Assembly: GCA_964503275.1 (NCBI GenBank)
Contig: CAZCZO010000004.1
Span: forward strand, 1 to 64,000
Reading direction: 5' to 3'
DNA length: 64,000 bases
Origin: DASRAP01 sp964503275
GTDB taxonomy: Bacteria; Gemmatimonadota; Gemmatimonadetes; Gemmatimonadales; Gemmatimonadaceae
Under the pieces are notes generated by a model, which searched no databases, had not been told where the DNA came from, and saw only the letters and a list, made by a program, of their open reading frames with translations. Shown here one piece after another: positions 16,858 to 26,060 of the stretch (position 1 is its first letter; each line of letters begins with the position of its first letter). The position numbers and the translations under genes were made by a program.

Positions 16858-17760
16858 TCAGTGGATCCGAGCGGCATGAGTGGGGTCGAGCGGCGAGAAC
16901 AGCGTGGGGTGCAGGATGCGGGCCAGGATCTCGACCCCTTCGACCAAGCGGGGGCCCGGGCGCGACGCGAAGCTGTTCGCGTCGATGGCCCATACTGGGA
17001 TGGCCGTGGCCCACTGCCAGTCGGCCAGCGCGAGCACGCGGTGCGCCTCGCCCACGGCGCGCGGCAGGTCGTAGCCGCAGGGGGCGAAGACCAGCAGGTC
17101 GGGTCCCGCAGCGCGCAGTGCGTCCACGCTGATGGTCGTGGAGGCCACGCCGGCGGTCCCGATCACGTCGACGCCGCCGGCCTTGCGGATCATCTCGGGG
17201 ACCCAGTGTCCCCCCGTGAAGATGGGGTCGCCCCACTCGATGACTGCGACGCGGGGCCGCGGTGCCTGGGCGGCCTTCAGCGTCTCATGCACGTGGCGCA
17301 GCTGCGCCCGCAGGCCATCGAGCAGCTCCTCGGCTTCATCCTGGAGCGACAGCGCCGCGGCCACGCGGCCGATGTCGGCAAAGACCTCGTCGAGCGTCGT
17401 GGCCCCCAGGGTCACCACGGTCGGCGCGGGATCGATCGCGGCGGCCAGTGCGCGGACATCGCCCTCGTGCACCGCGCAGACTTCGCAGAGCGACTGGGTG
17501 ATGATCACGTTGGGATGCAGGTCCTTCACGAGCCGCTCCTTGATGCCGTAGAGCGGGGTCCCGGCGTGTGCCAGCGCGCGGACCTGCTGGTCGATCGCGG
17601 TCGGCGAGGCCGTGGAGTCCACGGCACAGGTGGTCACTCGGGCCCGCGACTGGACGACCGGGGGCCAGTCGCACTCGTGGGTGACACCCACCAGGTGCTC
17701 GAGGGCGCCGAGGGCGCCGACGATCTCGGTGGCGGAGGGGAGGAGGGAGACGACGCGCAT
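16858..17760 (-). CDS. BtuF-like cobalamin-binding/ABC periplasmic-binding fold protein
   Basis: 300 residues starting MRVVSLLPSATEIVGALGAL, the usual first strand of BtuF/FecB-type binding proteins. It also has a SLCEVCAVHEGDV segment with a CxxC, IEWGDPIFTGGHWVPEMI and DLLVFAPCGYDLPRA, typical of the 'cobalamin-binding protein' subfamily. There is no signal peptide, which is common in this subfamily, and no ABC permease or ATPase nearby, so a role in transport is unproven. A link to B12-dependent MetH at the other end of the window is tempting but distant. The ATG at 17760 was preferred over an upstream start that adds ten residues. Confidence 0.8.
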   Translation of the reverse strand: MRVVSLLPSATEIVGALGALEHLVGVTHECDWPPVVQSRARVTTCAVDSTASPTAIDQQVRALAHAGTPLYGIKERLVKDLHPNVIITQSLCEVCAVHEGDVRALAAAIDPAPTVVTLGATTLDEVFADIGRVAAALSLQDEAEELLDGLRAQLRHVHETLKAAQAPRPRVAVIEWGDPIFTGGHWVPEMIRKAGGVDVIGTAGVASTTISVDALRAAGPDLLVFAPCGYDLPRAVGEAHRVLALADWQWATAIPVWAIDANSFASRPGPRLVEGVEILARILHPTLFSPLDPTHAARIH

Positions 17761-17794
17761 GGCAGAGAAGATATCTGCCGGCGTCACTCAGGCG

Positions 17795-18181
17795 TCAGTT
17801 GCGAGGGATCGGCAGCAGTCTGAAGCTGAGGGTCATGAGCACGATCCCCAGCAGATACGGGATCCGGTCACCCCCGAAAAGCCATACCGTCCCGCCCAGG
17901 ATCGCGACCAGCTCGGCGGCGCCGTAGCCCCCGAGATACAGCAACATCTGCTGGGGTGGCGCGGCGCCGGCGGCCTTGGTCCGCAACACCGCCAGCAGGG
18001 CGAGGGTGAGCGCCGCACCGCCGTAGACCGCGTAGGTCAGCGACTGGAGCAGCGAGGCGTCAAGCCCGGCGATGACCCCGTTCCGGTGGCGGAACCAGGC
18101 CACGATACCGAGCAGGAGCACCCCCAACAGCATCGCGCTCCGGATGACGAGGAGTTGGAGACGAAGATGTTTGGCGAGCAT
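17795..18181 (-). CDS. Hypothetical multi-pass membrane protein
   Basis: 128 residues with about four hydrophobic segments (LLVIRSAMLLGVLLLGIVAW, YGGAALTLALLAVL, MLLYLGGYGAAELVAIL, YLLGIVLMTLSFRLL). The ATG at 18181 precedes a basic LAKHLRLQ segment that fits an inside N-terminus. It lies between the YtcJ-type amidohydrolase (31-base gap) and the BtuF-like gene (34-base gap), so it is probably in the same operon. I do not recognise a family and assign no function. Confidence 0.75.
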   Translation of the reverse strand: MLAKHLRLQLLVIRSAMLLGVLLLGIVAWFRHRNGVIAGLDASLLQSLTYAVYGGAALTLALLAVLRTKAAGAAPPQQMLLYLGGYGAAELVAILGGTVWLFGGDRIPYLLGIVLMTLSFRLLPIPRN

Positions 18182-18212
18182 GGCGTGGGGGGCTCGGGAC
18201 CGTGCGCGGCTG

Positions 18213-19877
18213 CTACTTCCGGTACACGTCGCGACCGGCGACCGCGGTGCGGAGCACACTGGTCCCCAGCACCTGCTCCGCCGGTACCGTCATGATGTCC
18301 TGGTCCAACACCGTGAAGTCCGCGTACTTGCCCGGGGTGAGGGAGCCCAGGATCGACTCCTGGAACGCCGCGATGGCCGGCCAGAGCGTCATCGAGAGCA
18401 GGGCCTCGTCGCGCGTCATGCGCTCCTCGGGCCGCCAGCCGCCCTCGGGCCAGTTCTTGTCGTCCTGCCGCGAGATGGACGAGTGGAACGAGATCAGCGG
18501 ATTGACCTTCTCGACCGGGAAATCGCTGCCATTGGGGATGATGACGCCCGAGTTGAGCAAGCTGCGCCACGCATAGGCGCCCCGCAGCCGTTCGTCGCCG
18601 AGGCGCTCGCCGGCCCAGTACATGTCGCTGGTCTGATGGCTGGCCTGCATCGACGGGATCACTCGCATGGCCGCGAAACGGGAGATGTCGCTGGGTTCAA
18701 GGATCTGCGCATGCTCCACGCGCCAGCGGTGGTCGTCCGCCGTGCGGGCACCGAGCGCCGCCTGCATGGCATCGAGCACCAGGCGATTCCCACGGTCGCC
18801 GATCGCGTGGACGTTGTACTGGAAGCCGTACTTGGCCGCCGAGTCCGCGCCGCCACGGATGTGCTCCGGGGTGCGCACCAACAGTCCGCTGGTGTGCGGG
18901 GCGTCGCTGTAGGGCTTGAGCAGCGCCGCCCCGCGCGAGCCGAGGGCACCGTCCATGTAGGCCTTGATGGCGCGCACCCAGAGATGGTCGCCGTAGAGGC
19001 CGCTCGCGGGGCCACGGGCGTACCAGGCATTCAGCAGCTCGGTGTCGTCGCTGAGCATGGTGTAGAGGCGCAGCGAGAGCGTCCCTTCCTTGCCCAGCTC
19101 CTCGAAGACCTCGACCGTCATCGCCTGAGCGCCGGCATCGTGCACGCCGGTCAGCCCCCAGCGGTGCATCTCGGCCTGCGACGCGAGCACGGAGCGCTTG
19201 ACCTGCTCGCGCGACAGTGCGGGGATCACGCGCCGGATCAGGCCCTGCGCGTTGTCGACGAACACGCCGGCCGGGTTGCCGCGGGCATCGCGCTCGATGC
19301 TCCCGCCCGCCGGGTCACGTGTGCTGGCCGTGACGCCCGCCGCCTGCATCGCCGCCGCGTTGGCCAGCCCGGCGTGCCCATCGATGCGGGTCAGGAACAC
19401 GGGGTGATCCGGCACGGCGGCGCTGAGGGCCTCGTGCGTGGGAAAGGCCTTGCCCGCCCAGAGGTTCTGGTCCCAGCCTCGGCCGACCACCCATTCGCCG
19501 GCGGGGGTCTCCTTGGCGCGAGCGACCACCCGGGCGATGACCTCGTCGTACGAGGCCACCCCCGCGAGGTCCACGTTCTTGAGGTACTCGCCGAGGTTGA
19601 GCACGTGGGCGTGCGCGTCGGTGATACCGGGCAGCACGGTCGCGCCCGCGAGGTCATCGACCTGCGTCGCCTTGCCCTTGAAGGCCATGGCGCCGTCGCG
19701 GTCGCCGACGAAGAGCACCTTCCCGTCCTTCACGGCCATCGCGGTCGCGGTCCACTGGGCCGAGTCGGCGGTGTAGATGGTCGCGTTGACGAGGATGCGG
19801 TCGGCGGGGTTCTCGGGCTCGGCGGCGCAGGCCGCGGCGAGGGCGAGGGTGGCGAGGAGCGGGCGGGTGTGGCGCAT
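18213..19877 (-). CDS. YtcJ-type amidohydrolase lipoprotein
   Basis: 554 residues with a lipoprotein signal (MRHTRPLLATLALAAAC), so it is probably anchored in an outer or inner membrane leaflet. The YtcJ/amidohydrolase-3 motifs are GITDAHAHVL, RIDGHAGLANAAAM, IKAYMDGALGSRGA (Lys), VHAIGDRGN, VEHAQIL and GSDFPVEKVNPL. These enzymes hydrolyse amide or related bonds with one or two metals; substrates of close relatives are largely unknown. The ATG at 19877 was chosen because it gives the lipobox; the upstream Pro-rich extension is discarded. It is the first gene of the minus-strand run ending at the M42 gene or beyond. Confidence 0.9.
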   Translation of the reverse strand: MRHTRPLLATLALAAACAAEPENPADRILVNATIYTADSAQWTATAMAVKDGKVLFVGDRDGAMAFKGKATQVDDLAGATVLPGITDAHAHVLNLGEYLKNVDLAGVASYDEVIARVVARAKETPAGEWVVGRGWDQNLWAGKAFPTHEALSAAVPDHPVFLTRIDGHAGLANAAAMQAAGVTASTRDPAGGSIERDARGNPAGVFVDNAQGLIRRVIPALSREQVKRSVLASQAEMHRWGLTGVHDAGAQAMTVEVFEELGKEGTLSLRLYTMLSDDTELLNAWYARGPASGLYGDHLWVRAIKAYMDGALGSRGAALLKPYSDAPHTSGLLVRTPEHIRGGADSAAKYGFQYNVHAIGDRGNRLVLDAMQAALGARTADDHRWRVEHAQILEPSDISRFAAMRVIPSMQASHQTSDMYWAGERLGDERLRGAYAWRSLLNSGVIIPNGSDFPVEKVNPLISFHSSISRQDDKNWPEGGWRPEERMTRDEALLSMTLWPAIAAFQESILGSLTPGKYADFTVLDQDIMTVPAEQVLGTSVLRTAVAGRDVYRK

Positions 19878-20035
19878 GGGGGCGGGAGGGGGCACTGGGG
19901 GCGAGCGGGGTGTGCCACGTGGGGTCACGCGGCGCACGTCTGCGTAATCTCCCTTGCGGCGTCGCGGGGGGCAATGTGCGGGCGGTTGACGGCCTCACCC
20001 GCCGCCCCCAGCTTAGAACGTCCCGCACCCCCAGA

Positions 20036-21118
20036 ATGCGCCGCGCATCCACCGCACGCCGAGAGTCGGCCCCTCGCCGCGACGAGATCTTCGCGATCCT
20101 CCATGAGGCGCGCGTGCGTGGTGCGACGGACGTGCATCTGGTGAGCGGATCGCCGATCATCGCGCGCATCGACGGGGCCCTGGTGCCGCTGGAAGAGACG
20201 GCGCGGGATGCGGGCGCCATCGCGCAGCTCATCACCAGCTTGCTGACCGACGCGGAGGTGCGGGACCTGGAGTCGCAGCGCAGCGTGGACGTGCTCCGCG
20301 TGGACGCGGCCGGCCGCCGCCACCGGGTGAACGTCGCGTACACCCGTGAGGAGCGCGGCGCGGTCATCCGGCTGCTGCCCTCGGCGCCGTTGCCGCTCGA
20401 GTCGCTGCGCATGCCCCCCGTGGTCGAGGAGCTCGCGACCCGCGAGAAGGGGTTGATCCTCGTCACGGGCAGCACCAGCATGGGCAAGACGACGACGATG
20501 TCCAGCATGGTGGACCGCATCAACCGCACGGAGCGGCGGCACATCATCACCATCGAGGATCCCATCGAGTACGTGCACGAGAACCTGCAGTCGCTGGTGC
20601 GCCAGCGCGAGGTCGGGCGCGACGTGCTGACGTTCGCCGATGGCCTGCGCGCGGCCCTGCGGCAGGACCCCGACGTGATCCTGATCGGAGAGATGCGCGA
20701 CTACGAGACCATCGAGATCGCCCTGCGCGCGGCCGAGTCGGGCGTGCTGGTGATCTCGACGCTGCACATCCTCACGGTCGAGCGGCTCGTGGATCGCCTG
20801 GTGTCGTTCTGCCCACCCGGGCGGGAGCTGATGGTCCGCACGATGCTCGGGGAGACCCTGGTCGGGGTGATCCATCAGGAGCTGTTGCCCAGTCTCGATG
20901 GCGGCAAGCGCGTGGCCTGCGAGATCCTCGTCGCCACGCGCGCGGTGCGCCACCTGCTGCGGAGTGGCTCCGAGCTGCAGCTGCGCAACGCGCTGCAGAC
21001 CGGCGCGTCCTTGGGCATGCTCGAGATGTCGTCGAGTCTCGCGGACCTGGTCGCGGAGGGAGCGATCGACGAGGCGCTCGCGGCCCGGGTCCTGCGCTCC
21101 TACCAGGCCGTGTCGTGA
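20036..21118 (+). CDS. PilT-like type IV pilus retraction ATPase
   Basis: 360 residues of the PilT/GspE secretion ATPase family. It has an N-terminal regulatory domain (RGATDVHLVSGSPIIARIDG), a Walker A GSTSMGKTTT, an Asp box (IITIEDPIEYVH), a Walker B (QDPDVILIGEMRD) and the PilT-type helix after STLHILTVERLVDRLVSFCPP. The Walker A differs from the usual GPTGSGKST. PilT motors depolymerise pili at the inner membrane for twitching or DNA uptake, but no pilin or pilus-assembly gene is adjacent. Its stop overlaps the start of a Ser/Thr kinase gene (GTGA), suggesting stoichiometric production with a phosphorylating partner. Confidence 0.88.
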   Translation: MRRASTARRESAPRRDEIFAILHEARVRGATDVHLVSGSPIIARIDGALVPLEETARDAGAIAQLITSLLTDAEVRDLESQRSVDVLRVDAAGRRHRVNVAYTREERGAVIRLLPSAPLPLESLRMPPVVEELATREKGLILVTGSTSMGKTTTMSSMVDRINRTERRHIITIEDPIEYVHENLQSLVRQREVGRDVLTFADGLRAALRQDPDVILIGEMRDYETIEIALRAAESGVLVISTLHILTVERLVDRLVSFCPPGRELMVRTMLGETLVGVIHQELLPSLDGGKRVACEILVATRAVRHLLRSGSELQLRNALQTGASLGMLEMSSSLADLVAEGAIDEALAARVLRSYQAVS

Positions 21119-22683
21119 GCGCGATGCTGCCGGAGCCGCTGCGCGGCGATCCGATCGCGGCGGAGTTGCAGGCGATGCTCGGCGACGAATACGCGCTGGA
21201 GCGCATCGTGGGCCAAGGCGGGTTCGGCCGCGTGTTCCGCGCGCACGATCACCGGCTGGACCGTGCCGTCGCGGTGAAGGTGTTGATGCCCGAGCTGGCG
21301 TCGGAGGACTTCATCGCCCGCTTCCGGCGCGAGGGGATCGCGCTCGCCAAGCTGCGGCATCCGGGCGTGGTGCCGGTCTACGACATCCGCAGCGGGCGCG
21401 ACCTCATCGCGCTGGTGATGCCGTTCATCGACGGCGAGACCTTGCGTTCCCGCATGGCCCGCAGCGCGCGCGTGCCGCCGAAGGAGGTCCACCGCGTGGT
21501 GCTCGAGCTCTGCGACGCGCTCGGCGCGGCGCACCGGGCGGGCATCATCCATCGCGACATCAAGCCGGACAACATCATCCTCGAGGGCACGCTGCGCAAA
21601 GTCCTGCTCATGGACTTCGGGATCGCGGTCTCGCGCGATGCGGTCGAGAGCGACACGGAATCACAGGTGGGGACGCCGCTGTACATGAGCCCCGAGCAGA
21701 TCGTCGGGGCGGTGGCGCTGGACCCGCGCAGCGACCTGTATCAGCTGGGCGCGGTGGCCTATCACCTGCTCACCGGGGTGCCGCCGTTCGCGGCATCGAA
21801 CCCGGCCGCGGTGATGGCGATGCACCTCAGTGATCCGGTCGTGCCGATCCGGGTGCGCAACCCGTCGGTGCCGATGGCGTTCGCGGAGATCCTCGAGCGC
21901 TGCCTGGCGAAAGAGCGAGCCGATCGGCCGGCGGACGTGTGGGAGGTGGCCCGCGCGCTGCATGCTGTGCACTTCGATCCCATCGCGGACCGCCGCGCTC
22001 AGGCCCCGCGCGATATCAACCCGAGCACGGCGTTCTTCGGCGGCGTGAGCGTGGCGACGCTGGCGTGTGCACTCTTCGCGCCGGCCAGCACGCCGATCCT
22101 CGGCCTCTCTCCCTGGTTACTGCTGTCGTTCGCTGCTGCGGGGTTGGCGGTCACTCGCAGTCAATCCGTGATGGACGACCTGCGGGCGGCGGTCCCATCG
22201 CTGGACCGACGCGAACAGCCGGCGCGCGTGGCTGGGTCGGCGCAGGAGGCCGTCTCGGCGGATGCCGAGGTGACCGCCGCCTCGCTCTTCGAGGCCCTAC
22301 CCAAGGAGCTGCGCGAACGCTTCGCGGACGTTCCCGACGTGCTGCGCCGGCTCGAGGGCGCGATCGTGCTGCTGCGCGCACGGGCACAGGTGCTGGCGCA
22401 GGCCGTGCCCCAGGACCCGGAGCGGGCGTCCGAGCTGGCGACGATCGAGTCCCGGCTTGCCGCGGCGACCGACGCCTTGGCGATGATGCGCACGGATATC
22501 CTGCAGCTCACCATCGGCGCGGTGACGCCCGGTGAGTTGACGACGGCCCTGGATAACGCGCGGGCCCTCAACGGTGAGGTCGCCCGCTTGATCGCCGCGG
22601 GCCGGGAGGTCGAGGGCATCCTCGACGAGGGGCGCGCCCGGGCACGCATCAGCCAGGCGCGGGAGCGGATCGCGGGGCTCTGA
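21115..22683 (+). CDS. Membrane Ser/Thr protein kinase with C-terminal helical region
   Basis: 522 residues. The kinase domain (about 28-285) is complete: VGQGGFGRVFRA, AVAVKVL (Lys), IIHRDIKPDNIIL, MDFGIAVS and GTPLYMSPEQI. Two hydrophobic spans (about 305-345) follow, then a soluble helical, probably coiled-coil domain of about 160 residues rich in Ala, Glu and Arg. This topology returns the tail to the cytoplasm. The GTG start overlaps the PilT-like gene by four bases; an ATG nine bases later is an alternative. The pairing suggests the kinase may phosphorylate or respond to the pilus motor, but this is inference only. Confidence 0.92.
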   Translation: MSAMLPEPLRGDPIAAELQAMLGDEYALERIVGQGGFGRVFRAHDHRLDRAVAVKVLMPELASEDFIARFRREGIALAKLRHPGVVPVYDIRSGRDLIALVMPFIDGETLRSRMARSARVPPKEVHRVVLELCDALGAAHRAGIIHRDIKPDNIILEGTLRKVLLMDFGIAVSRDAVESDTESQVGTPLYMSPEQIVGAVALDPRSDLYQLGAVAYHLLTGVPPFAASNPAAVMAMHLSDPVVPIRVRNPSVPMAFAEILERCLAKERADRPADVWEVARALHAVHFDPIADRRAQAPRDINPSTAFFGGVSVATLACALFAPASTPILGLSPWLLLSFAAAGLAVTRSQSVMDDLRAAVPSLDRREQPARVAGSAQEAVSADAEVTAASLFEALPKELRERFADVPDVLRRLEGAIVLLRARAQVLAQAVPQDPERASELATIESRLAAATDALAMMRTDILQLTIGAVTPGELTTALDNARALNGEVARLIAAGREVEGILDEGRARARISQARERIAGL

Positions 22684-22688
22684 GCGGA

Positions 22689-25600
22689 TCAGCCCGGCCG
22701 CGAGCGCTGTCGCAGGGCCGTGATGCGTTCGCGGATCTCGCGCACCTTGGGTTGCAGGTCGGCATCGGCGTCCTGCCAGAGCGTGACGAAGGCCTCGAAG
22801 GACTCAATGGCGCGCGCGGTATCCCCACGCTTCTCGTAGAGCTCGCCGAGGAGGACGTGCGTGCGGGCGAGATGCTGGGGATCCACCTCCGTCAGGCGCA
22901 CGAAGCTCGGTGTACGCTGGTAGCGCGTGAGCACGGCGATCGCGGAGTCGGGCTGACCGGCACGGACATATGCCTCGGCCAGCTCCGGGCCGATCGCGGT
23001 GACGCCGAAGGCCGGGAACCGGGCCATGCCATCGCGCATCTCTTTGATGCTCTCCTCGACGCGTCCCTCCTGCATCAGGATGGTCGCGCGCAGGAAGGAG
23101 AGATTGGCGCCATCGCTTATCTGGCCCTCCGTGGTGTAGCGCTGCTCGAGGAGACCCTGCATCTGACGTGCCTCGCTGAGCAAGCCGACGCGGGCCAGCG
23201 GGTAGCCCCAATTACCCGGATCACGGTCCGCCTCGGGGATGCGCTCGATCGGCGACTGCTGGAGCGCACGCCGCGCCGCCACCCGCGCGCCGTCGGGGTC
23301 GTTCGCCACGTCCGCCGTCAGGAGGGCGGCGAACAACGCTTCGTACAAGGGGTCACGTGCCGACCCGGCCAAGGTCGCGATCTCGCGGCTGCGGAGCCAC
23401 GCGGCGCGCCCCTCCTTCAGCTGTCCGCGTGTCGTGAGCACGCTGGCGATCGCCCCCTCGGCGAACGACCGCTCCGCCGGCCGGTCGCCGAAGCGTGCCA
23501 GCATCTCGCGCGCGGTGGCCTCTGCGGCGACCAAGTCCCCCCGTCCCCCCTGCGCGTACGCACGCAAGCGCAGCGGCACGGGCGAGTCGGCACCGAAGTT
23601 GCGCTCGGCCTCCGTTGCCAACGAGTCCACGGCATCGAAGCGCCCCTGGTGGTAGAGCGCTGAGCCGAGGTTGGTCCATGCGCTCACGAAGCGCGGTTGC
23701 AGGGCGATGGATCGGCGATAGCTGGGTTCCGACTCGGCCCATTGCGCGAGGCGCGACCGAACGACGCCCAGGTTGTTGAAGGCCGAGGAGTTCGTCGAGT
23801 CGCGTTCCGTGAGGCCCTGCAGGGCGGCGGCGGCTTGTCGCAGGTCCTGCCGCGGCCCGCTCATCCAGTAGCTGGACTCCGTCAACAGGCGTTCATCGTC
23901 ACTGAGCCGATCGCGCAACTCGTACGCCTTGGTCAGGTAGCGTATGATGTCGTCGCGCGAGCCCCCGCGATTGCTGAGGACGGCCGCCAATTTGCGATAC
24001 GCCATCGCAAAGGTGGTGTCGAGACGCACGGCTTCTTCGAGCAAGGGGATGCCCGTGGTGAAGTCGTTGCGCTCGTCGATGGCGCGGATGCCCTGGACAT
24101 AGCGGCGCAGCGCGTCCACGCTCGAGGTGGTGACCCGCTCCAGCGGCGTCGCCGATTGGATGCTGCGGAAGCTCTCCCCGATGCGCTCGCGCATCTTGCG
24201 GGAGAGTCGCTCCACCGCGGGCAGCAACGCGTCGGCGTCTTTGGCGGTCTCGCTGAAGGCGCCGAGCTCGTCGCCGGTCTGCGTTGCGATGAGGCGCGCC
24301 GCCAGGACGAAGCCGGAGCCGAGCGCGACCACTTCGCCGTCGACGATGGCTTTCGCGCCCTCGCGGGTCGCGACCTCCCGTGCGACCGCGAAGTCGATGG
24401 TGGCGTCCACCGGCCGCTGCATCAGGCGCAGGACGCCCTGGACGGCGGCGCGCGAGAGCACGCGCACGGCATCGGACTGGGCCAGGTCGGCGCGGAGCGC
24501 CTCGGTGATGGTGACCCCGAGCAGTGAGTCGGCGGCCGGGCTCCGGAAATCCGCGATGACCAGCCGGTCGGTGCGCGCAATGGCTCCCGCGCCGATGAGA
24601 GAGGCCGCCGGGCCGATCCCCATCGCGCGGGAGGTGGTGTAGCCGCCGATCGCGAGGATCAACAGGCCGACCGACACGCCGCCGGCCACCCAGGTCCGTC
24701 GCCATGAGACGTGCGGACTGGCCTTGATGGCCAGCGTCGCCATGGTGCTCTGCGGCACCGGACGCCCGTCGGAGGTCAGTGTGGGCGTGCGCGTGAACTG
24801 CTGATACGCCGTACGTTGGACGTACGCGGTGAAGAGGATCACCGGGAGGCCCAACAGCATCACGCCGATCGCCGCCGGCAGGGCCCAGACCGGCAAGCCC
24901 ACGGCGAGCTTGGCCGACCAGGTCATCACCGTGACCAGGAGGGTCGCCGCGGCCCAGAGGGCGAGGGCGCGCCCCAAGCGCATGCCCGGGCCCTGCAGGA
25001 TCGTCGGGGCGGCGGACGACGCGCCACTCGACACGACGGACTCGAGGACCCGGACGATATCGGTGGCCTGCTGCGGGCGGGCCGTGGGCTCCTTCTCGAC
25101 GCAGCGCATCACCAGTTCGACCAGCGCGTGCGGGAGGTCGGGCCGGAGCTCGCTGATGGGACGCGGGCGTTCGCTGAGCTGGGCCGCGAGCAAGCGCGCG
25201 GGGGTGTCCGCCCGGAACATCGGGGCCCCGGTGAGCATCTCGTAGGCCATCACGCCGAACGCGTAGAGGTCTGCGCGATGGTCGGCGTTCGGGTCGGCCG
25301 CGGCTTGCTCGGGGGCCATGTAGGCCGGGGTCCCCAGCGAGGTACCCGCCTGCGTCAGGGTCGCGCCGGGCGCGGCGGTCCGCGCGGCCGAGATGGCCTT
25401 GGCGATCCCGAAGTCGGTGACGGTCGCCGAGCCCTCGCTGAGGAGGACGTTGTCGGGCTTGATGTCGCGGTGGACGACGCCGCGGCCGTGCGCGAAGGCC
25501 AGTGCGCGTGCGACATCGCGCAGGATCCCGACGGCCTCGCCCACCGGCATGGGACCGCGGCCCAGCCGGGTGCGCAGCGACTCGCCCTCGACATAGGGCA

Positions 25601-25877
25601 TCGTGAACCACGGGAGGCCATCGGCATCGCCGGTGGCGAGGACGGGGACGATGTGCGGGTGCTGCAGCGATGCCGCGAGCATCACCTCGCGTTTGAATCG
25701 TTCCACGCTGACGCCCGCCAGCAGCTCCGGGGCCAGGACCTTCACGACCACGCGCCGGTTCAGTGCCCGTTCGGTCGCGACATAGGTCCGGGACATCCCC
25801 CCGCCGCCCAGTTCGCGGTCGATCGTGTGCGTACTCCCGAGGGCGGATTCGAGACGACCGAGGAGCGGATCGGGCAC
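22689..25877 (-). CDS. Large membrane Ser/Thr kinase with TPR domain
   Basis: About 1062 residues. An N-terminal kinase (about 18-285) has ELGGGGMSRTYVA, VVVKVLAPE, GVVHRDIKPDNVLL, TDFGIAKAI and GTPAYMAPEQA. About three membrane spans follow (330-460). Beyond these lie a mixed domain (about 480-640) resembling TolB/FlgO-like sensor folds and a long TPR array (about 660-1050) with repeats such as SAFNNLGVVRSRLAQWAESE and SAWTNLGSALYHQGRFDAV. The TPRs lie on the far side of the membrane and may sense partners. The GTG at 25877 was chosen because it keeps the kinase start and lies clear of the divergent cytochrome gene. It converges on the previous kinase gene with a 5-base gap. Confidence 0.88.
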   Translation of the reverse strand: MPDPLLGRLESALGSTHTIDRELGGGGMSRTYVATERALNRRVVVKVLAPELLAGVSVERFKREVMLAASLQHPHIVPVLATGDADGLPWFTMPYVEGESLRTRLGRGPMPVGEAVGILRDVARALAFAHGRGVVHRDIKPDNVLLSEGSATVTDFGIAKAISAARTAAPGATLTQAGTSLGTPAYMAPEQAAADPNADHRADLYAFGVMAYEMLTGAPMFRADTPARLLAAQLSERPRPISELRPDLPHALVELVMRCVEKEPTARPQQATDIVRVLESVVSSGASSAAPTILQGPGMRLGRALALWAAATLLVTVMTWSAKLAVGLPVWALPAAIGVMLLGLPVILFTAYVQRTAYQQFTRTPTLTSDGRPVPQSTMATLAIKASPHVSWRRTWVAGGVSVGLLILAIGGYTTSRAMGIGPAASLIGAGAIARTDRLVIADFRSPAADSLLGVTITEALRADLAQSDAVRVLSRAAVQGVLRLMQRPVDATIDFAVAREVATREGAKAIVDGEVVALGSGFVLAARLIATQTGDELGAFSETAKDADALLPAVERLSRKMRERIGESFRSIQSATPLERVTTSSVDALRRYVQGIRAIDERNDFTTGIPLLEEAVRLDTTFAMAYRKLAAVLSNRGGSRDDIIRYLTKAYELRDRLSDDERLLTESSYWMSGPRQDLRQAAAALQGLTERDSTNSSAFNNLGVVRSRLAQWAESEPSYRRSIALQPRFVSAWTNLGSALYHQGRFDAVDSLATEAERNFGADSPVPLRLRAYAQGGRGDLVAAEATAREMLARFGDRPAERSFAEGAIASVLTTRGQLKEGRAAWLRSREIATLAGSARDPLYEALFAALLTADVANDPDGARVAARRALQQSPIERIPEADRDPGNWGYPLARVGLLSEARQMQGLLEQRYTTEGQISDGANLSFLRATILMQEGRVEESIKEMRDGMARFPAFGVTAIGPELAEAYVRAGQPDSAIAVLTRYQRTPSFVRLTEVDPQHLARTHVLLGELYEKRGDTARAIESFEAFVTLWQDADADLQPKVREIRERITALRQRSRPG

Positions 25878-26060
25878 GTGGCGTGGCGCTGGGGGGATGC
25901 TGCGGTGCTGGCCCTCATACGATACGAGGCGGGCCGACGACGCGCCACCGCGTGTTCGCCCCCCGCCGCCGGACGCGCGCGCTGGCGTCCCTCCGTCCGC
26001 CGCCGTACTGTTGCAGCTCACGGAGGTCGTCCTGTTCCCGTTGCCTGTCGAGGTGGTGTC

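Noticed and set aside
19878..20035. Small gene or RNA in the gap before the PilT-like gene
   Set aside because: No start with a ribosome-binding site, no stable hairpin with a T-run and no tRNA-like fold seen; it probably holds only divergent promoters.
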